IMG/VR virus record: IMGVR_UViG_3300042392_000749
Location: 1 to 20,626 of that record
Length of the DNA stretch: 20,626 bases
From: a virus
Strand: one strand, 5' to 3'
Shown here: positions 1-6,415 of the stretch, piece by piece
Numbering within the stretch: the stretch's first letter is position 1
Layout: each line of letters opens with the position of its first letter
Notes under the pieces: generated by a model
Databases searched by the model: none
The model's input: the letters and a program-made list of their open reading frames with translations, nothing else
What the model was told of the DNA's origin: nothing
Translations under genes and position numbers: made by a program

Positions 1-78
1 TTCATTTTGGTTTTTCTTATAACCAACGAAATATCCGATAGCTGCTGTAACAATTGTAAGTATAATTTGTTCTATCAT
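1..78 (-). CDS. Small membrane protein, N-terminal part (cut by window edge)
   Basis: An open frame starts at the ATG at 78-76 and runs off the left edge after 26 codons. It begins MIEQIILTIVTAAIGYFVGY and continues with a Lys/Asn-rich stretch. This is one hydrophobic helix of about 17 residues followed by positive charge, which suggests a single-pass inner-membrane protein with its remainder in the cytoplasm. The start lies one base after the stop of the connector gene, so the two are probably co-translated. Small membrane proteins of this shape are common in Bacteroidota phages, and a holin or spanin-like lysis role is possible but cannot be shown from the N-terminus alone. Too short for the family to be certain. 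Confidence 0.6.
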   Translation of the reverse strand, partial: MIEQIILTIVTAAIGYFVGYKKNQNE

Positions 79-79
79 A

Positions 80-697
80 TTAGTAGCAGTCTTGACAAGG
101 AGGGTTCTCGTTTTCTAATTCTGAATAAACTGTAAATTGTTTATCCAAATTTTTTGTTGAATAACCCTTACGAGTTGTATGTGCGAGATATATACCGTTA
201 TTATATTTTTGTGATCTGTTTGGAATCATACCATCAATAGTAGATTGTGTAACGTAATCAGGGAATTGATTTTGTCCTCTACCAATTAATAGATAATCTT
301 GTAAACGAGTTAAATAAAAGTCTGCACGCTGTTTCTGTATGGTTCTAAGATACTTCATAGTATCTATATTTACAGATGTTGCTGACTCCATTGTTCCTTC
401 TACTATACCCCGATTCATCGTCCTGTACATCAAATGCGGTATAGCTTGAAAGTAAGCTTGTTGTACCAAGAACGGTTGCACATAGTCATTTACCAAGGTT
501 GTTTCAGCTGCGTTAAATGTATTACCTGTTGCAGATACTTGTGACAATAAATGATTATAGAATTTCGTTCCCAAAATGGTTTGAAGGTCTATATCTTGTG
601 CAATCTGAACCTCCGCTTTAAGAACGTCCATATCCACATTTTTATTGATGTTGGTAAAGTTTTTCAGCTTTACCTCTGATATTAATAATACACCCAT
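80..697 (-). CDS. Head-tail connector/adaptor-like protein
   Basis: 205 aa. The N-terminal half carries the pattern typical of phage head-tail connectors of the DUF6712-like type: residues about 30-54 read as an alpha-helical segment 'QIAQDIDLQTILGTKFYNHL', followed by a Val/Tyr/Gln-rich helical region. Such proteins form a ring under the portal and close the packaged head. The C-terminal 40 residues are polar and end in CQDCY. The gene follows the portal stop with a single base between them (TAATATG), so it is likely made in fixed ratio with the portal. The start at 697 is the only one that uses this junction. No Shine-Dalgarno sequence is visible. The connector role is inferred from the motif and the portal neighbour. 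Confidence 0.6.
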   Translation of the reverse strand: MGVLLISEVKLKNFTNINKNVDMDVLKAEVQIAQDIDLQTILGTKFYNHLLSQVSATGNTFNAAETTLVNDYVQPFLVQQAYFQAIPHLMYRTMNRGIVEGTMESATSVNIDTMKYLRTIQKQRADFYLTRLQDYLLIGRGQNQFPDYVTQSTIDGMIPNRSQKYNNGIYLAHTTRKGYSTKNLDKQFTVYSELENENPPCQDCY

Positions 698-698
698 A

Positions 699-1853
699 TT
701 ATACTAATGTTGGAGTTATTGGTTTATCATCCACTACTGGATTTTCTTTAACGTCACCCGTTAAGAATAAACTTAAAGGTTTAACTTCAAAGGTTGTTGG
801 TCTTTCAAATTTCAATGAAACCAATTTATCAAAAACTGGTAACAAACAATTTTGATATGGCATAATTACCATCTTACGGAAATATTCTGAATGTTCTGTA
901 ATCTCATTACCACCACCCAATTTACCAGAGGTTGCAATACCAAATAACTCAGCAGAAGAAACTCTGTGAGAGGATAGGATTGAACGAGTTACATCATCAC
1001 TTAATGCTTGATAATAGTTGTCATTATCATTACGAGGAATCTGTGTAATGACAGGAGATTGTTCTTGTGATTCGTTGAATGAGATAATAGCTTGACCAGC
1101 ATTATCTGTTCCACCATATTGTGATTCTAATGCCCTAACCAGATCTCTTTGTTCTTCTTCACCAGGAATCCCGTTATTATAATTAATCCATAAACTTGGA
1201 ACCATTCCTTTACGAAGGTTGTTCATATGGAAGTTCTTTGTTTCAATATCAATTTCCATACTTCTTTGACCAGCTGACCAGTCAGGAATTGGATAGTATG
1301 ACATAGATGGAATATAGTTCTTGTAGTAATAGATTTGATTTGGGTCCTTCTCGTTTTGTGAGAACGCCTTAATTTCAACAGGAGGATATTTCTTTATATT
1401 CTTCCATTCAGGAGAATAGTAATAACATTCAATCTTATCGTCTTCATTCAATTTACCACTTCTAATTCTACTAAAATCTATATGATAAATCTCAGCAATT
1501 GATTTTTTATCTTTAGCCCAAATAACATTTAAAGCAAACCCACCAAATAACATAAAATCCAAAGCACATTTTCTCATTACTTCGGATACGTTTTCAGATT
1601 CATTTATCAAGTTAATAGTAGCCATAGGATTGTTTAAAGAAACAACACCATCACCCATTATCTGATTTACCTTAGATATTACAACAGCTTTGTGGATTGC
1701 ACAATTGTCAAATAATTCAATAAAATATTGAGGTAACAAGTTATGTTCACCATAATAAACCCAAGGTGAACGTAGTAAAACCTCAGCAAAAATTGGTACT
1801 GAAGCCTTTGCGAATGCTATATTCTTAAACTCTGTCTTTTTTATCTCACTCAT
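699..1853 (-). CDS. Phage portal protein (HK97 type)
   Basis: 384 aa, the usual length for a compact HK97-family portal. The portal is the dodecameric ring at one capsid vertex through which DNA enters and to which the tail joins. Visible features are an N-terminal segment that places the polypeptide on the capsid side, a mixed alpha/beta core with 'DFMLFGGFALNVIW' and 'IYHIDFSRIRSGK', and the C-terminal signature 'HRVSSAELFGIATSGKLGG' at about residues 294-312. That signature is the conserved stretch preceding the clip and tunnel helices in portals of this group. The tail of the protein is Pro-rich. It is preceded by the 122-aa gene with a 2-base gap and followed by the connector. Unusually, it is among the last genes read in the structural block. 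Confidence 0.85.
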   Translation of the reverse strand: MSEIKKTEFKNIAFAKASVPIFAEVLLRSPWVYYGEHNLLPQYFIELFDNCAIHKAVVISKVNQIMGDGVVSLNNPMATINLINESENVSEVMRKCALDFMLFGGFALNVIWAKDKKSIAEIYHIDFSRIRSGKLNEDDKIECYYYSPEWKNIKKYPPVEIKAFSQNEKDPNQIYYYKNYIPSMSYYPIPDWSAGQRSMEIDIETKNFHMNNLRKGMVPSLWINYNNGIPGEEEQRDLVRALESQYGGTDNAGQAIISFNESQEQSPVITQIPRNDNDNYYQALSDDVTRSILSSHRVSSAELFGIATSGKLGGGNEITEHSEYFRKMVIMPYQNCLLPVFDKLVSLKFERPTTFEVKPLSLFLTGDVKENPVVDDKPITPTLV

Positions 1854-1855
1854 AA

Positions 1856-2224
1856 TTAATCTTGTATGTATATATAATTTTCATTTACTTCATTCGGAGA
1901 GATATATTGTGTAAATGGATTGCTTTCTTGGACACCTTGCAATATTGCAATTCCTTTGAAAACATTAGTTGTCGTATCCCCAAAAATATTTAATATATAT
2001 TCCCCCAAATAGTTTAAATCATCAGTATCTAATGGTAATACAATTTCACAGTAACGAATATTCTGTTCATATTGTGCTGGATCAGACGTTGAAACAGTAT
2101 AGGATTTGGACTCCTTACTCATAATATGTACAAAGTTCAAAGTATAGCCAGTAAAAGTATCCCTACTATTATTGTTTATATTAAGAACTAATGTATTTTC
2201 TTGACCTTTATTGATGTATAACAT
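1856..2224 (-). CDS. Small beta-rich phage structural protein, function unknown
   Basis: I choose the start at 2224, giving 122 aa beginning MLYINKGQEN. A longer frame begins at 2278, but that ATG sits at the end of the U tract of an intrinsic terminator and adds a Phe/Ile/Asn-rich leader that looks like translated untranslated DNA. The protein alternates polar and hydrophobic residues throughout and seems all-beta. It resembles small proteins often found between capsid and tail genes in Bacteroidota phages (pattern: INK, a 'Y.LNF' strand, 'R..E..LPL', 'LGEY.LNI'). No catalytic residues are visible. It lies directly before the portal with two bases between, under a separate copy of the 14-nt motif. 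A minor structural or head-decoration role is possible but not shown. Confidence 0.65.
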   Translation of the reverse strand: MLYINKGQENTLVLNINNNSRDTFTGYTLNFVHIMSKESKSYTVSTSDPAQYEQNIRYCEIVLPLDTDDLNYLGEYILNIFGDTTTNVFKGIAILQGVQESNPFTQYISPNEVNENYIYIQD

Positions 2225-2236
2225 ATTATCTTTCTT

Positions 2237-2250
2237 ATTATTAAATATAA
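2237..2250 (-). promoter_or_regulatory. 14-nt upstream motif TATATTTAATAATA, copy 1
   Basis: The minus strand reads TATATTTAATAATA followed by AGAAAG, 12 bases before the ATG at 2224. It is immediately downstream of the intrinsic terminator, an arrangement expected of a promoter restarting transcription for the 122-aa, portal and connector genes. TATATTTA matches seven of the eight positions (counting the two free ones) of the Bacteroidota -7 element TAnnTTTG. Promoter function is inferred. Confidence 0.45.
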
Positions 2251-2278
2251 AAAAAATCATTTTGAATTGGTATAGCAT

Positions 2279-2307
2279 AAAAAAAAGGGTCCGAAGACCC
2301 TCTTTTT
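2279..2307 (-). terminator. Intrinsic terminator with cUUCGg tetraloop
   Basis: On the minus strand the sequence is an A-rich run, then GGGTC-TTCG-GACCC, then eight T. The stem closes on the very stable C(UUCG)G loop and is followed directly by the U tract, the textbook form of a rho-independent terminator. The flanking A and T runs can extend the stem, and there is also a T-rich stretch on the plus side, so it may work in both directions. It ends the transcript after the probable tail-tube gene. Confidence 0.85.
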
Positions 2308-2343
2308 ATTAGAAGATATAGAAATTCGGTCAAAGACCTACAA

Positions 2344-2925
2344 TTATGCTACCACAATTGCACCAAAGATAGAAATTAAATAATCGTCACCTGATACATC
2401 GTTAGCATCTAAAGAAGTGCTTATTAAAGTATTAGCTGGAGTATTTTCTTGACCTGTGAAGATCATTTCAAATCCATTTCTATCACCGTACGCCGTACCC
2501 GTTCCTGCAGAACCACCTGATAAATACATCCCGTGTACCTGACCTAACAAGTAGAATGCATTATTTTGGTCTTGTGCAACGATTTGGATTTGGTCGTTTT
2601 GTGATAAGACTTTTAATTTATTTCTTTTCTCTTGGTCGTAACGGAACAAGATTGCTGTAAGAACTTGTTCAAAATAGATTGTACCATTTTCAAAGTTCTT
2701 TTGTACGTTTTGTGCTAAGCTGCTTGTGTTGCGCTTAAGCTCAAAACCATAGAGTGTAGAACCAGCTACTGAAGTAGCACCAGTGATTGCACCATCTGCG
2801 TCGTAAGTGTAACCAGTAATACCACCAAGAGTTGTACCTGTACCACCTACTACCCATATTTTTTTGACACCACCAATACCATCAGAACAACCGAATGCTT
2901 CACCTGAAGTTATATAACAAGACAT
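2344..2925 (-). CDS. Probable major tail (tube) protein
   Basis: 193 aa. The protein is Gly/Thr/Ser-rich and beta-stranded. It has a central segment 'FELKRNTSSLAQNVQKNFEN' (about 61-80) and 'GTIYFEQVLTAIL' (81-93), then a helix and strand 'NKLKVLSQNDQIQIVAQDQN', and the C-terminal pattern 'YLLGQVHGMYLSGGSAGTGT' (125-144) and 'MIFTGQENTPAN'. In Bacteroidota phages this layout (Gly-rich start, long amphipathic strand pair, 'F.GQE..PA') belongs to a small structural protein usually interpreted as the tail tube subunit, which stacks into the DNA conduit around the tape measure. Its place directly after the capsid gene fits. It has its own 76-base leader with a hairpin and is followed by a strong terminator. 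The tube call rests on context and general fold and is moderately certain. Confidence 0.55.
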   Translation of the reverse strand: MSCYITSGEAFGCSDGIGGVKKIWVVGGTGTTLGGITGYTYDADGAITGATSVAGSTLYGFELKRNTSSLAQNVQKNFENGTIYFEQVLTAILFRYDQEKRNKLKVLSQNDQIQIVAQDQNNAFYLLGQVHGMYLSGGSAGTGTAYGDRNGFEMIFTGQENTPANTLISTSLDANDVSGDDYLISIFGAIVVA

Positions 2926-2960
2926 AATTTATATGTTTAAATTTTTTATTTATTTTTTTT

Positions 2961-2981
2961 AAAGGGGACTTTCACCCCTTT
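2961..2981. other. Hairpin in capsid/tail-tube spacer
   Basis: A perfect 7-bp stem (AAAGGGG / CCCCTTT) encloses a 7-base loop in the 76-base spacer between the capsid and tube genes. On the minus strand it is followed by A-rich sequence rather than a U tract, so it is a poor terminator for the genes here. On the plus strand it is followed by TTTTGTTTTT and would act as a terminator for antisense transcription. It may instead protect or process the capsid mRNA 3' end. Confidence 0.5.
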
Positions 2982-3001
2982 TGTTTTTATATTTTTTTAG
3001 A

Positions 3002-3964
3002 CTATGCTAAGTTGTTTGTTGCGAAGTACGCTGTTGAACCAAATGTTGCAATTTGTGCACCATAGTTATAGTTCGCTCTTAAACGTAATTCATCAAAATC
3101 CTTAGAGTACCAGATAACCAATTTCTCGTGATCTGACAATAAGTCAAAACCTACTACGATATACTCGCGTGGTCCAATTACTACTTGGTTAGAACTGTTC
3201 AAACCGATAGTTGGAACAACTTTAACATTTGTATTTGGATGTACAGCTTCCATATTCGCAGTAATATCAGCACCACCAATGTAGTTAGCGAAGAAGTTAG
3301 CTCTAGTTAATGCTTGTACATATAAACGGAAGTTAGCGTAAGACATAAACACTACTAAATCTTCTCTTGACATAGCGTTGTCATCTAATACGTTGATTAA
3401 CTTATCAATTTCTGTGATAGGGTTACCACTTGTTCCGTAAGATGCAGTTGAACTGAAAGTTACACCACTTGAGTTTGCAACACCTGTTGTTCCTGTACTA
3501 ATCAAGGTTTTGAAACCGTTGAAACAAGAAGAACCAGTTGTAGCTTGCCACAATTGTTGTTCAATTCTTTGTTGGATTTGTTTAACTTTTAAATTTGCTA
3601 TTTGCTCCTCAAATGGAACTGACTCAGATGTTTGACCTGGCGCCATTAACATTGATTGGTATGTGTCATACAAATCTTTGTAACATAAAGCTTCATTATA
3701 CTTTTCAGGACAAGTTGTGATATTAGCTTGTGTGAAAGTTGTTGTACCTGATGGATCCCATCCGCAAGTACCATCGTTGAAAAACGCTGTAGAGTTTAAA
3801 AGGTTCAACGCTTGTGTTCCTTTGATACCTAAACGTACGTTTGCGTAACGTGCAGTTGTACCACCTATTAACGCCTTTGAAAGTAATTCACCACCTACTT
3901 GGTCAACGTATGAACCGATTGTTGCAACGTCATAAGCGAATTGTTCTTTTGATAAAATTTTCAT
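3002..3964 (-). CDS. Major capsid protein
   Basis: 320 aa. This is the shell subunit, expected to adopt an HK97-like fold. The recognisable core is 'TTTFTQANITTCPEKYNEAL' (about 74-93), a pattern seen in capsid proteins of Bacteroidota phages. A helical segment 'EEQIANLKVKQIQQRIEQQL' follows, corresponding to the spine helix region, and the A-domain-like C-terminal half contains 'VFMSYANFRLYVQAL' and 'IVVGFDLLSDHEKLVIWYSK'. Cysteines at about 67, 85 and 94 cluster near the start. The gene order protease, scaffold, capsid is the canonical head-building cassette. The 17-base leader is A-rich (AAAAAAAATAAGAAA before ATG), the kind of leader that promotes high expression in Bacteroidota. Length and neighbours support the call strongly, but the fold is inferred. 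Confidence 0.8.
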   Translation of the reverse strand: MKILSKEQFAYDVATIGSYVDQVGGELLSKALIGGTTARYANVRLGIKGTQALNLLNSTAFFNDGTCGWDPSGTTTFTQANITTCPEKYNEALCYKDLYDTYQSMLMAPGQTSESVPFEEQIANLKVKQIQQRIEQQLWQATTGSSCFNGFKTLISTGTTGVANSSGVTFSSTASYGTSGNPITEIDKLINVLDDNAMSREDLVVFMSYANFRLYVQALTRANFFANYIGGADITANMEAVHPNTNVKVVPTIGLNSSNQVVIGPREYIVVGFDLLSDHEKLVIWYSKDFDELRLRANYNYGAQIATFGSTAYFATNNLA

Positions 3965-3981
3965 TTTCTTATTTTTTTTAG

Positions 3982-4719
3982 TTATTTGTTATTTTGTCTT
4001 AAAGACATAATCATAGATATTTTATCATCCATTTCATTGTCTTTAGGTTGTTTATTAAAATCTGTTTTTCCATTAGCAATTGGTTTTGCTGCTGGTTCTT
4101 TTTTGAATGCTTTAAATTCGTTTTCTAATGTTGAGTAATTTGACTCTATTTGTGCCATTTTCTCACCCATTTTACTAACAAACTCTTTTAACATATCCAT
4201 CATTTCTTTTGACATATCCATTGAAGGAACTTCAACTTCAACTTCAACTTCAGGTTTTTCATCTTCAGAAACAACTTCTTCAATTTTTGCGATAATACCC
4301 TCTTTGGTTTCTACTTTAGTTCCGTCCTCAAGTTCGTGAACACCATCTGGTGCAGGTATTTCTGCGTCAGGGGTAACCACAATAACTTTAGCACCTTCTA
4401 CTAAACTATCACCTTCAACTTTAATGACTGTACCGTCAGCGAGTTTTGCATCCATAAAAATTTCTTTTACTGTTTTGATTGAACCGTTCTTAACTTCTAT
4501 TTCAAAGTTTTCAACTAATCTGTATTTACCATCTTCTAAAGCCACTTGTTCAAAAGCATCGTTAATCTTTACGATTGACTTACCTACCTCTAACTTATCA
4601 GTTTGAAGGATAGTGTTATCTTCTAATTTAAATGACAATAATGTTGGTTCATCAGCTAAAAATCCAAACTTAACCATCAAAGATTTAATCTCTTGAATTG
4701 CGTTTTTAGAATTTGACAT
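3982..4719 (-). CDS. Probable capsid scaffolding protein
   Basis: 245 aa, acidic. Residues about 20-135 look like small beta domains with repeated motifs 'LEDGKYRLVENFEIEVKNG', 'LADGTVIKVEGDSLVEGAKV' and 'APDGVHELEDGTKVETKEG', each ending in a Gly turn. A run of EVEVEVEV (encoded by four perfect GAAGTT copies) leads into a Met/Lys/Glu-rich coiled coil (about 168-205, 'EMMDMLKEFVSKMGEKMAQI'). The C-terminus is Lys/Asn-rich and polar. Scaffolds are temporary internal cores whose basic C-terminal part binds the capsid subunit. The position between protease and major capsid gene, the acidic/coiled composition and the charged tail fit that role. Similar 'PAPDG..LEDGT' proteins occur next to capsid genes in related phages. 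It is preceded by a 73-base leader with motif copy 2. Confidence 0.65.
   Translation of the reverse strand: MSNSKNAIQEIKSLMVKFGFLADEPTLLSFKLEDNTILQTDKLEVGKSIVKINDAFEQVALEDGKYRLVENFEIEVKNGSIKTVKEIFMDAKLADGTVIKVEGDSLVEGAKVIVVTPDAEIPAPDGVHELEDGTKVETKEGIIAKIEEVVSEDEKPEVEVEVEVPSMDMSKEMMDMLKEFVSKMGEKMAQIESNYSTLENEFKAFKKEPAAKPIANGKTDFNKQPKDNEMDDKISMIMSLRQNNK
4228..4251 (-). repeat. Hexanucleotide tandem repeat (GAAGTT)4
   Basis: Four perfect copies of GAAGTT on the minus strand encode Glu-Val four times in the hinge between the beta domains and the coiled coil of the scaffold-like protein. It is a short slippage-prone tract; the length change would stay in frame in steps of two residues. Confidence 0.85.
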
Positions 4720-4752
4720 AATTGTTTATTTGTTTTAATTTATTATTCTCTT

Positions 4753-4766
4753 ATTATTAAATATAG
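4753..4766 (-). promoter_or_regulatory. 14-nt upstream motif TATATTTAATAATA, copy 2
   Basis: The minus strand reads TATATTTAATAATAAGAGA in the 73-base spacer between protease and scaffold genes, 33 bases before the scaffold ATG. It shares the downstream AAGA with copy 1. The spacing would leave a 5' leader of ordinary length if it is a promoter serving the scaffold, capsid and tube genes, all needed in high amount. Function is inferred. Confidence 0.45.
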
Positions 4767-4792
4767 ATTTAGATATATATTACCATATGTTT

Positions 4793-6274
4793 TTAATATT
4801 TCTTCAATATCTCGGCTACCTTGTATAAGAACATCTCCTCTTTTGTGAAAGAAGAAACCTCCTCAAAGAAACCAGACACAGAAAATCCATTCAATTTACC
4901 ATCTTTAACTTTTTTCCAAATCTCTTCATTTTTAACTTTCATTGATACAAACCAAGTACCAACAGGGGTTGACTCATAACCATATTTTGTTGACTTATCT
5001 GATTCATCTTCCTTAATCCAAGACTCAATTACATATACATCCTTAACAGCTTTACCGTCGTGCATTTGGTCATTGTTGTCTGTATATTTGTTTTTCATAT
5101 ACTTCTCAGCAATCATCTTGATTGTTTCAGCACTGAAGAAAACATAATACGGATTACCCAAAGAATCCTTACGGAATATCTTTTGATCAGGAATCATTGC
5201 TGGTCCAAGTACAATTCTCTTTTCCTCATTATCAATTTGGAAATATTGTTTTGACATTTTCTCCTCTTGATTAATTTTTGATTCAGCCCAACTTAAAGCA
5301 GACTTACCTCCCCAACTATCATACATCAATTTACCACAACCATCACCATATCCTTTTGAACTTTCTAAATCAACCTCGTGTCTTGATAAGTAACTATACA
5401 TTCTTTTCACCGTATCTAAACTGATTGGTTCACCATTAGCAAGTTGATTAGCACGCTGTTTTCCCACATCTGTTCCACAAGAACCCCATCCATTCTCATC
5501 AACATATTTCAATACAGCTTTAGCATTATTCTTAACACTATCAGGATAGTCTGAATAACTATCAAACATAGTTGGTTTAACTAATGATTTTGATATTGTA
5601 TCACCTGATACTTCATCAACATATGATGGTAATGGATTGTCATAACCAAATGATTCTTTACCTGGTACTCTTGTATCTGGTTGAGGTAATCCCATAATAT
5701 CCAAACTCTCATCACCTTCCACTCTACCTTTTCTAACGGATGATTTGTTTACAATTTCTGTACCTCTACGATATGTTATTTTCTCCCAAATATGACGACA
5801 GTTATAAGAACCACGCCATACCATAGCAGATGAACCTAAGTCATTTATAATAGATTCTAAATCCTCAACTCTATAAACTAAGTTCTTACTTAATAAATCC
5901 CTACAAAAGTCTCTTGTTGTATCTATTACAGGTGCACCATTAGCTTGTGGGTTTAATATATATTTATATCTAATTAGAAAGTTTTCTGTATCTTCAAATG
6001 AAGGTTGATTTGGTGAGGAAGAAACAAAGTCTTCTTTAACTCTTTCCCATCCATCAGAAAATAACTCCTCTTCCAATTGACCCTTTTGGGTAATCATCTC
6101 AGAGTAAGTTAAATCTTGACCATCAGGAATTACAAATTCCTCTGGTTTCACCTTATTGAAGAACATCCAATTAACTTCTATTGCTGGTTCGTCAACTAAA
6201 GATATACTGTCAATACCTGAAATGGCATCGTCTTCTTCTATCTTTAATTCAAATATTTTATCTTTCTTTATCAT
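4793..6274 (-). CDS. Prohead protease, XkdF-like (Peptidase S78_2) with large insert
   Basis: 493 aa. The C-terminal domain (about 343-470) matches the XkdF-like putative serine protease family: 'RIVLGPAMIPDQKIFRKD', 'YYVFFSAETIKMIAEKYM', a His in 'QMHDGKAV' (His405), 'VYVIESWIKEDESDK', 'GTWFVSMKVKNEEIWKKVK' and 'LNGFSVSGFF' with candidate nucleophile Ser465. Such enzymes cleave scaffold and capsid proteins during head maturation. The N-terminal strand 'ISGIDSISLVDEPAIEVNW' (18-36) normally sits close to this domain but is here separated by about 300 residues. The insert has two recognisable modules: 'TTRDFCRDLL...YNCRHIWEKITY' (119-168), resembling Cys/His motifs of phage head-morphogenesis proteins, and 'DSVKNNAKAVLKYVDENG' to 'GDGCGKLMYDSWGG' (245-323), a module seen in other phage prohead proteases. 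Upstream: 41-aa gene and motif copy 3 directly before the ATG. Confidence 0.8.
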   Translation of the reverse strand: MIKKDKIFELKIEEDDAISGIDSISLVDEPAIEVNWMFFNKVKPEEFVIPDGQDLTYSEMITQKGQLEEELFSDGWERVKEDFVSSSPNQPSFEDTENFLIRYKYILNPQANGAPVIDTTRDFCRDLLSKNLVYRVEDLESIINDLGSSAMVWRGSYNCRHIWEKITYRRGTEIVNKSSVRKGRVEGDESLDIMGLPQPDTRVPGKESFGYDNPLPSYVDEVSGDTISKSLVKPTMFDSYSDYPDSVKNNAKAVLKYVDENGWGSCGTDVGKQRANQLANGEPISLDTVKRMYSYLSRHEVDLESSKGYGDGCGKLMYDSWGGKSALSWAESKINQEEKMSKQYFQIDNEEKRIVLGPAMIPDQKIFRKDSLGNPYYVFFSAETIKMIAEKYMKNKYTDNNDQMHDGKAVKDVYVIESWIKEDESDKSTKYGYESTPVGTWFVSMKVKNEEIWKKVKDGKLNGFSVSGFFEEVSSFTKEEMFLYKVAEILKKY

Positions 6275-6288
6275 ATTATTAAATATAA
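6275..6288 (-). promoter_or_regulatory. 14-nt upstream motif TATATTTAATAATA, copy 3
   Basis: The whole 15-base spacer between the 41-aa gene stop and the protease ATG is TTTATATTTAATAAT, so the motif runs straight into the start codon (last A of the motif is the A of ATG... TAATAATATG). Copy 4 has the same abutting arrangement. It is either a translation-start context or a promoter giving a nearly leaderless transcript; the sequence alone cannot decide. Confidence 0.45.
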
Positions 6289-6289
6289 A

Positions 6290-6415
6290 TTATCTTCCCT
6301 GAGATCTGTAGGGTTTAGGTTTTTGACTTTTGGGTCCCCAAGATTTTTGTGCTTTACCACCTTTTCTTTTACCAAAAGTTACTTTATTGTTTGATTGATT
6401 TTTTCCCTTTGCCAT
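6290..6415 (-). CDS. 41-aa highly basic small protein
   Basis: A complete frame of 41 codons fills the gap between tape measure and protease. Its ATG (6415-6413) shares one base with the tape-measure stop (TAATG), and it ends at TAA 15 bases before the protease ATG. The product starts MAKGKNQSNN and continues with KVTFGKRKGGK and a Lys/Pro/Gln-rich tail ending PYRSQGR. It has about 14 Lys/Arg and no acidic residues, so it should bind nucleic acid or an acidic partner. The packing at both ends, the coupling junction and the biased composition argue that it is real. A nucleic-acid-binding or virion-internal role is possible, and no family is recognised. Confidence 0.7.
   Translation of the reverse strand: MAKGKNQSNNKVTFGKRKGGKAQKSWGPKSQKPKPYRSQGR

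Noticed and set aside
2225-2278. Upstream ATG at 2278 extending the 122-aa gene by 18 residues
   Set aside because: This ATG sits at the end of the terminator U tract and before the 14-nt motif; the ATG at 2224 is more plausible.
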